This document shows, in pieces, positions 32,780 to 42,449 of a stretch of 64,000 nt of DNA; position 1 is the first letter of the stretch, and each line of letters opens with the position of its first letter. A program made the position numbers and the translations under genes. The notes beneath the pieces are model-generated. The model had not been told where the DNA came from. It saw only the letters and a program-made list of their open reading frames with translations, and searched no databases. This DNA is from a virus. Location of the stretch: positions 1 to 64,000 of the IMG/VR virus record IMGVR_UViG_3300037193_001172. One strand, written 5' to 3'.

Positions 32780-34131
32780 TTGACTTTCCTGAAGCGCTCG
32801 ATGGCAGCCAGGATCTTGGCCCGGTCATTCGCATATTGCGGCGAGTTCAGCGCATCCTGCAACCGGATCAGGATCGCACGGCGCTGCTCCGGCGATCGGC
32901 GCGCGTAAACCGCAGCGCTCACGTCAGACTGGCCGGCGATGATGTCGTTGGCCGTCTGCATGCGCACGAAGCTGGAGATCGCCGGGGGCACAGCCGGAGT
33001 CGGTGCGCCCGCTTGCATCGCATCGAGCTTCGCCGCGGCGCCGCCGATCACCTGGTTGCCGAATTGCGCTGCTGCACGCACCGCGTTGGCTGTGTTCTCG
33101 AACTGATCGACCATGCCGGTACGGAAATCGCCACCGGTGTTCTGCTGGATCAGTCGACCGATAGCTGTGCCTGCGGCCGCCGCCGGGTTGAGCGTGTTGA
33201 GGATTGTCATCGGATTGATCGGCAACCCGCCACCGGCGGCCTGCGTGACGGCGGCGGCCTCGGGCGTCTCCGGTACCGGTACGTTCGGATCGCGCAGCAC
33301 GGTGTTCAGCCCGACCTGGCCGGTTGCCCCTGGCACGACAGGCGGCGGCACCAGCACGGCCGCACCCTGCTCGTTGATGCGAATCCGGTTGCCGGTGCTG
33401 GGCTGGAGCAGCGTGCCGTCCGGCTGCTTGATGAAGCCGGCGCCGACGACGTACTGCGCCTCGATCTCGGCGATGCGGCTCAGGCGTTGCGCGTCGACCT
33501 GGCCGCGCGTCTGCGCGTCGATGCGTGTCTGTTCGGCCGCTTCGAGCGCACCGGCACGGTTGCGCGTCTGCGCGATGCGCACCGCCAGCATGCTGACCGG
33601 CACCTGCTGCCCGCCGACATCGACGGTCTGCGCACCTGGCTCGACCTTGTAGCCGGCGGCCGTGATGATCGCCGTTGGGTCGCCGCTGTTGATCGCTGCA
33701 TCGAGCGCGCTGACTGGGTTCGTCACGCCGAGGCCGGACGAGAGCTTCTGGATGCCGGCCACGTCGCCCGCCGCCGCGAGCCGCTGCGTGATCGGCACGG
33801 CGAAGCCTTGCACCTGCTCCAGCACCTTGCTCTGCGCCTCGGGCGGCAGCGCCTGGAAGCCGGCGTCGTTCTGGATCAGGCTCAGCCCTTGCAGGTAGGC
33901 GTCGACCTCGCTGAGCCCTTGCTTGGTCAGCTGCTGCATGTTGAGCATCCACGGCGCCGTGTACGTCGTCGCGATGCGGTTGATCTGGTTCTGCTCCCGC
34001 TCCGCGGCACGCTTCTCGCGCTCGAACGCGAACTGCTCCTGCTGCTGCAAGCGCACGATGTCCTTGAAATTGTCGTCGAGAGCCTGCTGCCGGCCTCGCG
34101 CAATTGCCATGAAATCGATGCCCTGTGCCAT
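32776..34131 (-). CDS. Internal virion/ejection-type protein, 451 aa
   Basis: N-terminal 70 residues form a charged coiled coil (RLQQQEQFAFEREKRAAEREQNQ), followed by helical repeats and a Pro/Val-rich section. Good ribosome-binding site (GGAAG). Composition and position, between the structural tail genes and the transglycosylase, match internal core proteins such as those of T7. No sequence-level family is certain. Confidence 0.68.
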   Translation of the reverse strand: MAQGIDFMAIARGRQQALDDNFKDIVRLQQQEQFAFEREKRAAEREQNQINRIATTYTAPWMLNMQQLTKQGLSEVDAYLQGLSLIQNDAGFQALPPEAQSKVLEQVQGFAVPITQRLAAAGDVAGIQKLSSGLGVTNPVSALDAAINSGDPTAIITAAGYKVEPGAQTVDVGGQQVPVSMLAVRIAQTRNRAGALEAAEQTRIDAQTRGQVDAQRLSRIAEIEAQYVVGAGFIKQPDGTLLQPSTGNRIRINEQGAAVLVPPPVVPGATGQVGLNTVLRDPNVPVPETPEAAAVTQAAGGGLPINPMTILNTLNPAAAAGTAIGRLIQQNTGGDFRTGMVDQFENTANAVRAAAQFGNQVIGGAAAKLDAMQAGAPTPAVPPAISSFVRMQTANDIIAGQSDVSAAVYARRSPEQRRAILIRLQDALNSPQYANDRAKILAAIERFRKVK

Positions 34132-34143
34132 AAATTTCTTCCG

Positions 34144-35253
34144 TTAGCCGATCAAGGGCGGGGTGTAATCGCCGTTGTTGTAGTAGTCCACATTCATCAA
34201 CGGGAACCGGGACATATCCACGAGCACAACACCACCGGTGATACCGATGACCTCGAACGGCACGATGCCGCCGCGCGCCAGGTCGTCGATGCCGACTTCA
34301 CCTTCGTTCATTTGCGCTTCGGCCTGGCCCCAGTTGGACGTAGGCATCCACTCGTCGCCGTCGAACTGGTCAGACTTCAGCACGCCGAAGGTGTTGCTTG
34401 CATCTGGGTGCATGAAGCTCTGGTTCGACGAGTCGTAGCCGAACGTCGCAACGCCGTTGACGCCTTGCGGCGTCTGCGATCCAACCGACGGCATCGTGGT
34501 ACCGGCGCGCTGCCGGCTGAAGTATTCGTACTGGCCTTGCGCGATTGTGTTGGCCTCCGCGCTGCCGCTGGCGTTGCGGTAGTCGCGCCGCGCGTAACCG
34601 AATGCTTCGAGCGCGCTGTTCAGCTGACCGGCGTAGATGCCGCTGACCGCCGCCAGCCCCTGTCCGGCCGAAGCGTAGAGCGTTGCAGCCTGCTGCATGA
34701 GCCCGCGACCGACAGCAACGGCTTGTGCTCGGCGCTCGAAGTTCACGTCGTTGCGCGCCTGGAATTCGGCGAACGCAATGTTGCGCCCGAGCACGCGCGC
34801 ATTGGCGATGCCGGTGGCGCGTGCCATCAGCAAGTCCTGCATGATCTTCTTGCTCTGGCTCGTGCAGTAACGAGCGAACGAGCACTTCGCTTCCTTGATC
34901 TGCCGAGCGAATGCAGCTGCCACCGTCGCCACGAGCCGACCGGCGTAACGCCGGCCCATCGCGTCGACCGTCTCGATCGCCTCGGGGTTGGCGAACTCGG
35001 CTAGGAACTGTTGCTCGCGCGGCCAGTACACCGTGCGCAGCTGCTGTTGCTGCTGCTGTGCCAGGTGCAGCGCGCGCTTGGAAATATCGCGCTGGTCTTT
35101 GTAGTTCTTGACCAGCTGGTTCGCGTTGTCGACGGCGATCGCCGCTGCCGCTACCTGGCGAATGGTCGCCGCGGTGTGCACGCCAGCCGTGCGGATGGAT
35201 TCACCGCTGGTGTAGCCGGCGCTGCCGAGACAATAGAGTGAGGAAAATGCCAT
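34144..35253 (-). CDS. Internal virion-type protein, 369 aa
   Basis: Long Ala/Gln-rich helices with a Q-run (QQQQQQLRTVYWP near residue 67). The piece LNSALEAFGYARRDYRNAS near residue 210 corresponds to INSALQAFGYHQTRNDTVG in the neighbouring 295-aa protein, and both carry FWPEE/YWPRE near residue 70, so the two are probably diverged paralogues. Likely a component of the ejected core or tail. Confidence 0.68.
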   Translation of the reverse strand: MAFSSLYCLGSAGYTSGESIRTAGVHTAATIRQVAAAAIAVDNANQLVKNYKDQRDISKRALHLAQQQQQQLRTVYWPREQQFLAEFANPEAIETVDAMGRRYAGRLVATVAAAFARQIKEAKCSFARYCTSQSKKIMQDLLMARATGIANARVLGRNIAFAEFQARNDVNFERRAQAVAVGRGLMQQAATLYASAGQGLAAVSGIYAGQLNSALEAFGYARRDYRNASGSAEANTIAQGQYEYFSRQRAGTTMPSVGSQTPQGVNGVATFGYDSSNQSFMHPDASNTFGVLKSDQFDGDEWMPTSNWGQAEAQMNEGEVGIDDLARGGIVPFEVIGITGGVVLVDMSRFPLMNVDYYNNGDYTPPLIG

Positions 35254-36141
35254 TTACTGCATCCTTGGCCCGAGTCGCTGCATGACATCAAGGTCTTGCT
35301 TCAGCGTGTCCCACTCGTTCTCTTTCGTGATCTTCTGGTTGATCGTCACCGGCTGACGCGCAATCGGCGCCAGCGGCGGCGACTGATCCGACATATTCAC
35401 GCCGTAGCTGCGCTGCTGTTGTGGCATCGTCGCCTGCGGCATGTACGTCTTCGTCCACGTCTCGCGAATACCGCTGCCCCAGCCGACTGTATCGTTGCGC
35501 GTTTGGTGATAGCCAAACGCCTGGAGCGCGCTGTTGATGCTGTTGATGAGCAGCGAACCGGCGCTGGCCGCCGATGCGCCGCCGATGGCCTGGTAGCTCA
35601 GGAAGTCGCGCAGCTGGCCGCGGCCCATCTGCAACACGCCGTACTGCCGCGCGTAGCGCCGATCGTTCACGATCTGCGTGCGCGACTCTTCCTGACGTGC
35701 GCCGTAGTTGCTCAGGTCGACCGTGATGAGGGTCGAGTTGCGCTGCCACCGCGCGTCCTCGCAGCGTGACGGGTCCATACAGGCCGCGCGCATGCGGTTG
35801 ATCCAGTCGGTCCGACCGGTAGCCAGCGAGTTCTGGGCCAGGCCGCTGAACTCGGCCATGAGCGGCACGTAGCTCGGCGTGCGGAGCGATTCACCGAACG
35901 CATCGGCGACGAGCTCGGCTTCCTCCGGCCAGAACAGTTCGGCGTGTGCTTCGACTTCCTCAGCCAGCTGTACCTGCTGGTCCGCAATCTCCTTCTGCAT
36001 TTCTGCGATGGAGTTGCTGGCCTTGCGCTGCCACAACGCGAGCACGACCTGGATGGCCGCGTCGATCGTGGCCTGCGTGATGAGCGCAGTCGCCTGCTTG
36101 GTCGAGGCGCTGATGTAGTCGAATGTGGTGATACATCCCAT
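35254..36141 (-). CDS. Internal virion-type protein, paralogue of neighbour, 295 aa
   Basis: Begins immediately upstream of its likely paralogue (adjacent stop and start). Shares with it a coiled-coil N-terminus, an FWPEEAELVADAF segment and the SALQAFGY motif. The C-terminal 60 residues are Gln/Pro-rich. Role in the ejection apparatus is inferred from place and composition. Confidence 0.68.
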   Translation of the reverse strand: MGCITTFDYISASTKQATALITQATIDAAIQVVLALWQRKASNSIAEMQKEIADQQVQLAEEVEAHAELFWPEEAELVADAFGESLRTPSYVPLMAEFSGLAQNSLATGRTDWINRMRAACMDPSRCEDARWQRNSTLITVDLSNYGARQEESRTQIVNDRRYARQYGVLQMGRGQLRDFLSYQAIGGASAASAGSLLINSINSALQAFGYHQTRNDTVGWGSGIRETWTKTYMPQATMPQQQRSYGVNMSDQSPPLAPIARQPVTINQKITKENEWDTLKQDLDVMQRLGPRMQ

Positions 36142-36145
36142 GATG

Positions 36146-36538
36146 TCACCCGATCTCGTGGCCGATCACGGTGTACTCGCGGTGCTTGGCGCGCTGCTCG
36201 TAGAGCTTGTTCTGCACGAACATTTCAGTCGCACCCATCATGGCGCAGAGCGACTTGAGGTATTCGATCATCGGCTCGCGGCTGGCGCCTTCGAGGATCA
36301 GCACCGTACCGGTGAGCCGATTCTCGGTCCACAGCTTGCCGACCTGCATCATCGCCAGCGTGATGATCTTGCCTTCCGCGTTCCGTTCCACCACTGCGCG
36401 CACTCCGCCGACCCAGGCGTAGAGGAAACCCTCGGGCTGGATGGGCACGCCCAGGTTGAACGCGGCTTGCACCAGTTCCTTGCCGACTTCGGCAAGCAGC
36501 TTTTCGTCTTTCGGAGGCGGGATAACGTGGAAACTCAT
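36146..36538 (-). CDS. Hypothetical virion-region protein, 130 aa
   Basis: Alpha/beta pattern with strands (EGKIITLAMMQVGKLW, GTVLILEGA) and a helix (REPMIEYLKSLCAMMGATEMFV). The topology is reminiscent of GNAT-like proteins that occupy the comparable place in T7-type phages (gp13), but the catalytic signature is not visible. ATGA overlap with the upstream gene. Confidence 0.55.
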   Translation of the reverse strand: MSFHVIPPPKDEKLLAEVGKELVQAAFNLGVPIQPEGFLYAWVGGVRAVVERNAEGKIITLAMMQVGKLWTENRLTGTVLILEGASREPMIEYLKSLCAMMGATEMFVQNKLYEQRAKHREYTVIGHEIG

Positions 36539-38163
36539 GCGCCCAATTCCTTCATGCTAGTGGCGGTGCTGTAGAGACTGACGGTCGCGGTGCCTTGCAG
36601 CGTAACTTGCCAGCGCGTGCCAAGCGCCCACATCGGAAGCGTAAACACACGAGACGAAAGCACTGGGCGGTCGATGGCCGTGCGGCCGTCGACTGTCAGC
36701 TTAACATTCAGGGCCGGACCGCGAAAAACCGCATGCGCCGCAGCGAAGTTGATCGGTACCGGCGACACGATCTCCGGTGACTGCCAGGTGTACGGGCGCT
36801 TCACTGCGCCGCGGTCCCACTGGTACACGCCGTCCGCCTTGACGAGATAGAAGTCACCGGTGCGCGAGACGAACGCATCGATCACGTCGGTGTCGGACAG
36901 CTCGCTGTGCGTGTCGAGCGGCCAGCCTGCTTCCGGTCCGTTGGCGAGCGTGAGCACGAAACTGCCTCCGCGGCCGAACACGAACAGGTGGCCGTTGAAC
37001 GACACCGGCATCACCGTCTCGGGGCGCAGCTTGTGCCAGTCATCCGGTGCGTACAGCGGAGTGGTCACGAGCTGCGGCGCGCTCGCGCCCGAGAGCGCGA
37101 CGAGTCCGTCATGCGTCGGGTACACCGCCCCGCTCGGCGTCTTCGCCATGCGGCGGTTGCCGCAGCCGACCATCGGGTACTTCACCGGTAGACGCACGGC
37201 CTTGCGACAGCCGGCGTTCTGGCATTCCGACGCACCTGGCACGACGTACGGCGAGCCGTCGGTCGCGACGTAGATCAAGCCGTTGTTCTCGATGATCGCG
37301 CAAATATTGTCGTCGAGATCGATGTGGTACGGCCACTCGTGGTAGCTGTTGTTCTCGCTGAAGAACAGCCGATTGCCGACGAAGCCGGCGAGGCAATTCA
37401 TGCTCTCGATCCACACGATGCCGCGCAACTCAGCCGGTGGCGGATCTGCCACGTCCTGCTCCAGCGCCTCGAACAGTTCGTCGTTCGGCAGGCTATCGAC
37501 GAACACGCCGCTGTTAATGAGCGCGTCACCGGCGTGCATCCACACGGTATCGAACACGTTGCCTGGCTCGCGGCCTGTCTGGTGGCCGGACACTGCGCGG
37601 AAGATGCGCACGTGCGTCACGCCCCACGAGATATCTGGCACGGGCCAGTTCGAGACCGTGACTTCCTGGCCGTCCATCACCGTGATCGGTGTCGACGCCA
37701 TCGACAGCGAACCGCGCTCGTTGCGCTCGTTCATGTACTGGTAGGCGTAGACGCGGCTCTCGGTATCCTTCGGAGCATAGGTGCCAGCGACACCGGCGAC
37801 GGCCATCAACGGCTGGTCGCCGCACGGCACGCCGAGTCGACGGATGGTCGGGATGCAGTTGCTCGGATCGAGCGAGACGATCGCCGGCCACGGCTCGTCG
37901 CCGGTCGTATAGAACTCGCGGCACGTCACCGGACCTTGCGCGATGTCGACGCACGTATCCCAGTCGAGCCAGCACTGGTCGTGCAGGAACGAAGTCACCG
38001 TGCCTTCGGATACGGCGCGCACGAGCCGTAGCTCGCGCCACGCATCGAGCGTGCCGTGCCAGAACTTGCAGTCGAGCGCGAGCCCGGCGACGTGATCGCC
38101 GAGCAGGTGATCTGCCACCCGTGGCGATGACCCACCGAACCGCTTGACGGTGTACGCAGCCAT
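36535..38163 (-). CDS. Tail/neck beta-propeller-like structural protein, 542 aa
   Basis: Beta-rich protein with several short repeats such as LVALSGASAPQLV, YVATDGSPYVV and FYLVKADGVYQWDRG that resemble propeller blades. In short-tailed phages a protein of this size and fold (for example P22 gp10 or T7 gp12) closes the tail hub. Assignment rests on composition and on the place between neck and ejection genes. Confidence 0.6.
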   Translation of the reverse strand: MAAYTVKRFGGSSPRVADHLLGDHVAGLALDCKFWHGTLDAWRELRLVRAVSEGTVTSFLHDQCWLDWDTCVDIAQGPVTCREFYTTGDEPWPAIVSLDPSNCIPTIRRLGVPCGDQPLMAVAGVAGTYAPKDTESRVYAYQYMNERNERGSLSMASTPITVMDGQEVTVSNWPVPDISWGVTHVRIFRAVSGHQTGREPGNVFDTVWMHAGDALINSGVFVDSLPNDELFEALEQDVADPPPAELRGIVWIESMNCLAGFVGNRLFFSENNSYHEWPYHIDLDDNICAIIENNGLIYVATDGSPYVVPGASECQNAGCRKAVRLPVKYPMVGCGNRRMAKTPSGAVYPTHDGLVALSGASAPQLVTTPLYAPDDWHKLRPETVMPVSFNGHLFVFGRGGSFVLTLANGPEAGWPLDTHSELSDTDVIDAFVSRTGDFYLVKADGVYQWDRGAVKRPYTWQSPEIVSPVPINFAAAHAVFRGPALNVKLTVDGRTAIDRPVLSSRVFTLPMWALGTRWQVTLQGTATVSLYSTATSMKELGA

Positions 38164-38969
38164 CAGGAGACGATCGCTCGATCGGTGACGCGCAGCCAGT
38201 TGACGCCATCGGAGAACGCGGGCACTGCGCCGCCGACCTCATCGGTCACGTAGACCAGCTGACCAGCGCCAGCAGCGAGCGCACTCGGCAGCGTAGCCAC
38301 CGTGAAGCTCTGCGGCCGGTTGATGACGCTTTCGAGATTGCCGATGCGGGTTTCGTGCCCGCTGATCGCAGTATCCACCGCGGACGCATACGATCCGAGA
38401 TCTACCGTCAACGTCACCGCACCCGTGAGCGGGTCTTTCGACGAGCCGAGTACGACACCCACAACCGCCGACGGCACGAAGCCGATGGTGAGCACGGGCG
38501 GCCACGTAACCGGAATGGTCTTGATGACCCCGTTGTCGAGATCGATGCCGCCGTCGCTGCTGGTTGCGCCCGTGACCGAATCGCCGTCGTCACCAGGCTC
38601 GCCACGCGGGATGCCGAAGTCGAGGATTGCGTTGGTCGGCGAGCCGCTGTTCGTGACCGTCGGCGCCGAGCCATAGGGCAGGCTGGTAACGGTGCCAGGC
38701 GTGACCGTGGCCGCAACGCCAGGCGGTCCCTGGCTGCCGTCGAGACCGGAGCCGCCACCGCCGATGCCGACCGGTGCGCAGCAGACATCGGGCGAGTACA
38801 GCGGCGCGTCGCCGGTCTGCACGCTGACGATGCAGCCGTTCTCGATGACGAGGGTGACGTTGGTGTAGGTGCCGTCGACAAGCGGCGGGCAAGCCGGTAC
38901 GGGTTCACCCGAGAGCGGTGCGCCGCATTCCGTGCAAGGCTGACAGTGGGTCGGGACTACGCATGCCAT
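38163..38969 (-). CDS. Tail fibre/spike-like protein, 268 aa
   Basis: Begins with two Cys clusters (MACVVPTHCQPCTECG), then a Gly-rich section with a short collagen-like FGIPRGEPGDDGDS. The C-terminal signature VYVTDEVGGAVPAFSDGVNWLRVTDR is recurrent at the ends of phage fibre and spike proteins. Start ATG overlaps the upstream stop (TGATG). Confidence 0.72.
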   Translation of the reverse strand: MACVVPTHCQPCTECGAPLSGEPVPACPPLVDGTYTNVTLVIENGCIVSVQTGDAPLYSPDVCCAPVGIGGGGSGLDGSQGPPGVAATVTPGTVTSLPYGSAPTVTNSGSPTNAILDFGIPRGEPGDDGDSVTGATSSDGGIDLDNGVIKTIPVTWPPVLTIGFVPSAVVGVVLGSSKDPLTGAVTLTVDLGSYASAVDTAISGHETRIGNLESVINRPQSFTVATLPSALAAGAGQLVYVTDEVGGAVPAFSDGVNWLRVTDRAIVS

Positions 38970-39652
38970 CACGCTTGCTCCGGGCTCTGAATACGATCTT
39001 CCTGTCTCTGCACCACGCCCAGGATGTCGAAGAACATCCGGAAGTGATACGCCTTGTCGCCGCCCGCTGCATTCGCGAAGCGATCACCGCTGAGCATCGT
39101 CGCGAGAACCCAGTGCCACGCAGCCACGGCGAGCTTGCAGTCGTGGTTGAAGTTCTGCTGCACGTTGTCTTCGAGGATGTCGCACGGGCGCGCGACGCAC
39201 TTGACCATGACGTACGCCTCGACGCCGCACGGCACCGGCGGGCTCACGGTGAAGCGGCCGTTGAGGTTCGGGTCGATGTCGACGCTGCTGAGCCGGTACT
39301 CGCCTTCCGCAGCCGGCGGCGTCAGGCAGCTCGGCTTCTTCCAGTTGCGCCGCGCCATCGTCGGCTTGGCGCGTGCACCAGAGATCTCGCGGATGATGTT
39401 GCCGCGCTCGTCGATCTGGTCGGTGACATCGAGGATGTGCTCGCAGCAGCCACGGAAGTCCTGGTACTTACCAGGCTGCAAACGCACAGCCTTCAGCTCG
39501 GTGAACAGGTCGGGGCGGTAACTCGCCACCATGCACGCGGCCTGGTTGTAGGCCGCGATCATGTCCTTCAGCGCGTACCGCTGGAACGGGCGCAGCGGCT
39601 CGTCGTCGTTGAGCGCAGACGCGATCGTGCGGAGCCAGTCGAAGAAAGTCAT
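38969..39652 (-). CDS. Neck/adaptor-like protein, 227 aa
   Basis: The LNDDEPLRPFQRYALKDMIAAYNQA start, the VRLQPGKYQDF strand and ILDVTDQIDERGNIIREI resemble the DUF6682-type phage adaptor pattern of proteins that sit under the portal. The C-terminus is helical. Coupled by TGATG overlaps to genes on both sides. Moderately supported. Confidence 0.6.
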   Translation of the reverse strand: MTFFDWLRTIASALNDDEPLRPFQRYALKDMIAAYNQAACMVASYRPDLFTELKAVRLQPGKYQDFRGCCEHILDVTDQIDERGNIIREISGARAKPTMARRNWKKPSCLTPPAAEGEYRLSSVDIDPNLNGRFTVSPPVPCGVEAYVMVKCVARPCDILEDNVQQNFNHDCKLAVAAWHWVLATMLSGDRFANAAGGDKAYHFRMFFDILGVVQRQEDRIQSPEQA

Positions 39653-40476
39653 CAGCGGCCCCTCAGATAGTATTGGTCGTCACGCACGCGAGCACCGCCG
39701 CCGCCCCACATGCCAGAGCCGGGCTGCTGCTTGTGCGACGAAGGAGTGCGCATCACCTTGCGCTTGGCGAGCACGATGGCGCGCGTGAAAGATTCGGCCG
39801 TCGGCAGCGAGGCCATCAGCGCACGATCGCGGAAGTGCACCGCGTTGGCGTAGGTGAGCCGCGCACCGATCGTGATGTCGGCGCGGAAGTGGTCGTACAG
39901 GAACCGGTCGTGGAAGCACGCGTCTTCCGTCGGCGCCGAGTAGACCAGCACGCGCAGCAGGCCGCAGCGCGAGTCGCCGTTCACCGTGATCTGGTTACGC
40001 GCGACATCGAGCACCCAGTCGACGCTCTCGACGCGGCCGCCGCAGCAGCCGGTGCTGCATTCCTGCGTCACGCCGTTGTCGATGCGCGCGGCGATCGCGC
40101 CGATGATCTGCTCGCCCTCGTACGGGAACACCGGGTAGGTGTCGACGTTGCGCTGGAGCTCGATCACCACTTCGCGCTGCAACACGCGCGAGCCCTTGGC
40201 GAACTCGATGGCCGCCTGGCGCACGTAGTTGGCTGCGATGTCTTCGTCCGGATCTTCGATGCCGACGATGACTTCGGGCAGCCAGCGTGCCCAGTCATAC
40301 GTGTCGATCGCTTCCTGGATCGGGAGGGGCCGGCAGAACGCAGGCCCCTCTTCCTCTTCCTCTTCGCACGCACGGTGCTCCGGAAGCCCACACAGGTCGA
40401 AGCCTTCCCCGTTGAAACCCCACGATACGATCAGCGAGTTGACCGGGGAATAGCGGAGGTTGAGCGGGAAAGCCAT
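39652..40476 (-). CDS. Head-tail connector region protein, 274 aa
   Basis: Contains a poly-Glu stretch (CEEEEEEGP near residue 37), a helical section (AANYVRQAAIEFAKGSRVLQREVVIELQ) and a Cys-rich STGCCGG. Similar proteins occur next to adaptor genes in other podoviruses; exact role unknown. Confidence 0.6.
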   Translation of the reverse strand: MAFPLNLRYSPVNSLIVSWGFNGEGFDLCGLPEHRACEEEEEEGPAFCRPLPIQEAIDTYDWARWLPEVIVGIEDPDEDIAANYVRQAAIEFAKGSRVLQREVVIELQRNVDTYPVFPYEGEQIIGAIAARIDNGVTQECSTGCCGGRVESVDWVLDVARNQITVNGDSRCGLLRVLVYSAPTEDACFHDRFLYDHFRADITIGARLTYANAVHFRDRALMASLPTAESFTRAIVLAKRKVMRTPSSHKQQPGSGMWGGGGARVRDDQYYLRGR

Positions 40477-40487
40477 GACCTACTCCA

Positions 40488-40721
40488 TCAGGCGATGTCC
40501 GCCTCGTGCTGGTTGCCGGAATCCTTCGACCCCGGATCGGGGGCCTCGGACTTGACCTTGACCGGCTCGTCCTGCTCCTGCATCGCCTTCTGCTTCTGCT
40601 TGGCGTTCTGCTCGAAGATCAGTTCGTTGCCGCCCTGGGTGTGGAATCTGCCGATGACACCGCGGGCATCCGCCGGTACGGTGACGATCAGTCCGTTGTA
40701 GCGACTCTTGACTTGCGGCAT
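40488..40721 (-). CDS. Small head-region protein, 77 aa
   Basis: ATG at 40719-40721 with AAGGAG upstream; an earlier in-frame start runs into the hairpin. N-terminal beta part (SRYNGLIVTVPADARGVIGRF) and a charged Lys/Glu tail. Possibly a minor capsid component. Confidence 0.6.
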   Translation of the reverse strand: MPQVKSRYNGLIVTVPADARGVIGRFHTQGGNELIFEQNAKQKQKAMQEQDEPVKVKSEAPDPGSKDSGNQHEADIA

Positions 40722-40738
40722 GGTTCTGCTCCTTGAAG

Positions 40739-40765
40739 CTGCTCGGGGCACCAGGCCCCGAGCAG
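40739..40765 (-). terminator. Intercistronic hairpin after capsid genes
   Basis: Perfect 11-bp stem CTGCTCGGGGC / GCCCCGAGCAG with a five-base loop, in the gap just after the head decoration-like gene. No T run follows on the minus strand. Such a structure behind capsid genes would reduce downstream expression or protect the capsid mRNA. Confidence 0.6.
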
Positions 40766-40784
40766 GTTGCTTGGAGCGCCGGGC

Positions 40785-41450
40785 TTACTGCTCGGCGCGG
40801 TGGATCACGTCGTAGCTGAGCGCCACGGTGATGTCGAACAGCCCCACGACCGGATCGACCGGGATCGTCGCGACCTGGAGGATGATCTCGTCTGCTTCGA
40901 GCGCGAAGGAGCCGTTGGCCTCGCGCGCGAAAATGTCACGGAAGAGATCGGTGCCGAGCGCGCCGAAGCCAGCGAGCGAACCCGCCGACTGCGTACGCGT
41001 GACCTCGCACGGGAGCGCACCTGCCGCGGCCGCCACCTGGATGACCGAATCGTTCGGCAGCGCCAGGCCGTTGCGCGTGATGATATTGAACGTCAGGCCG
41101 GGCTCTTCCGCCTCGACATGCACGCCGATGCCAGTCACGAAGGCATAGGTGGGCACCGCGAGGACCGAGATCGTCGCACCGACACCGACGGTGTTGATGT
41201 GGTTGATGATCGCGGCGCGATCGGAGTCGAAGCCGTTGCCGCTGGGGAAGCGGTACTTGTCGTTCGCACCGGTCGGATTGCTGTGCGCGAGCGCGTTGTC
41301 GAAACGCGTACGCTCGGCCAGCTTGTCGTACTCGGGAAGCAGGCCGGGATCGCAGCAGCCGATACCGGAGTTGGCAGAGAAGACATCCATCTTCGGGCGC
41401 GAGCCACGGAAGACCTGGATGTTGTTCACGGATTTTGCTACACGGGCCAT
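40785..41450 (-). CDS. Capsid decoration/minor head protein, 221 aa
   Basis: The ATG at 41448-41450 with GGAGAC upstream is chosen; an open frame extends further into the capsid gene. Beta-rich (GVGATISVLAVPTYAFVTGIGVHVEAEEPG; FALEADEIILQVATIPVDP). Ten bases after the major capsid gene and ahead of a strong hairpin, as expected for an abundant head protein. Decoration or head-fibre role is inferred. Confidence 0.65.
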   Translation of the reverse strand: MARVAKSVNNIQVFRGSRPKMDVFSANSGIGCCDPGLLPEYDKLAERTRFDNALAHSNPTGANDKYRFPSGNGFDSDRAAIINHINTVGVGATISVLAVPTYAFVTGIGVHVEAEEPGLTFNIITRNGLALPNDSVIQVAAAAGALPCEVTRTQSAGSLAGFGALGTDLFRDIFAREANGSFALEADEIILQVATIPVDPVVGLFDITVALSYDVIHRAEQ

Positions 41451-41460
41451 GATCGTCTCC

Positions 41461-42438
41461 TTAGACGTGCGTGATGGCGACGACGACGCCATAGGGGTTG
41501 AACACGTGGGTGTCCCAGACGAACTCGCCGACCAGGTAGTCCTCCCACTTGCCCTCGTACCACTTGTTCGTGATGACATCGAACGCGTGGAGAACCGTGT
41601 TCGGATCGATCAGCACGACAGGGGCCAGGATGCCGGCGGCGCCGAAGTCCTGCGGCATCAGCCAGCGCGTCGACATCAGGCGGAAGCCGTACATCGTGCC
41701 CAGCATGCCGGTGACGAGCGCGTTCTGGTCGGAGCAACAGGTGTTGAGCTCCTTCAGGTTCTGGAGCGCCCATTTCTCCAGCTGGAGCGGGATCAGGATC
41801 ACCGGGTCCGACGTGTCGCCGTCGCTGGAGATCTCGCCCTCGCCGCACATCAGGCCGGCTTCCTGCGCCACCAGGCGCATCGCGAGGATCATGTCCTCGA
41901 AGCCTTCCTTCGAGTTGCCGTTCAGCGCGTTCGCGCCCTGGTCGCCCAGGTTGACCGAATGCGTGAGCTTGCCGGCCTGCGTGCCCACGTTGTCGGGATG
42001 CGCCGACGCGATGATCTTCGGGATCGAGTACGCGTCGACCAGCTTGGTGATGTTCTTGCTGATCTGTCGACGGAGGTTCGACTCCCACTTCTCGTAGTTG
42101 TTGCACATCATCCGCTTGTCCTGGTTCGAGATCTTCCACTCGAACTTCTTGGACTGGCAGATGGTCAGGCTGGCCGAGCCGATGCCGGGGCCGCTCAGGG
42201 TCTCGGGGTGCTCGTTGTTGTCGGTTTCCATACCGAAAAAGTCGAGATCCTGCTCGACGCCGAAGATGACCTTGGAACCGCAGAACAGGTCTTCGTCGTT
42301 GAGGAAGTCGGACTTGGCGATCTGCGGCGTGATCGAGCAGATCTGGTAGTTGTACACGATCTTCGCCGCGATTTTCGGCGGCGCCCACAGCGAGCCGGCT
42401 ACGCTCTCATAGCCGACGGCGGACAGATTACGGGACAT
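41461..42438 (-). CDS. Major capsid protein, 325 aa
   Basis: Follows directly on the scaffold-like gene and has the size of a podovirus major head protein. Beta strands and helices typical of a shell subunit, including SASLTICQSKKFEWKI, a central ERW/KWESNLRRQISKNITKLVD helix and a C-terminal WYEGKWEDYLVGEFVWDTHVFNPYGV. Contains 7 Cys. The family is inferred from position and composition. Confidence 0.82.
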   Translation of the reverse strand: MSRNLSAVGYESVAGSLWAPPKIAAKIVYNYQICSITPQIAKSDFLNDEDLFCGSKVIFGVEQDLDFFGMETDNNEHPETLSGPGIGSASLTICQSKKFEWKISNQDKRMMCNNYEKWESNLRRQISKNITKLVDAYSIPKIIASAHPDNVGTQAGKLTHSVNLGDQGANALNGNSKEGFEDMILAMRLVAQEAGLMCGEGEISSDGDTSDPVILIPLQLEKWALQNLKELNTCCSDQNALVTGMLGTMYGFRLMSTRWLMPQDFGAAGILAPVVLIDPNTVLHAFDVITNKWYEGKWEDYLVGEFVWDTHVFNPYGVVVAITHV

Positions 42439-42449
42439 GGCGAAGCTCC

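Noticed and set aside
32746-35004. 752-codon plus-strand open frame
   Set aside because: Runs antisense across three well supported late genes. Composition (His, Arg, Val, Leu rich) is typical of reverse-frame shadows.
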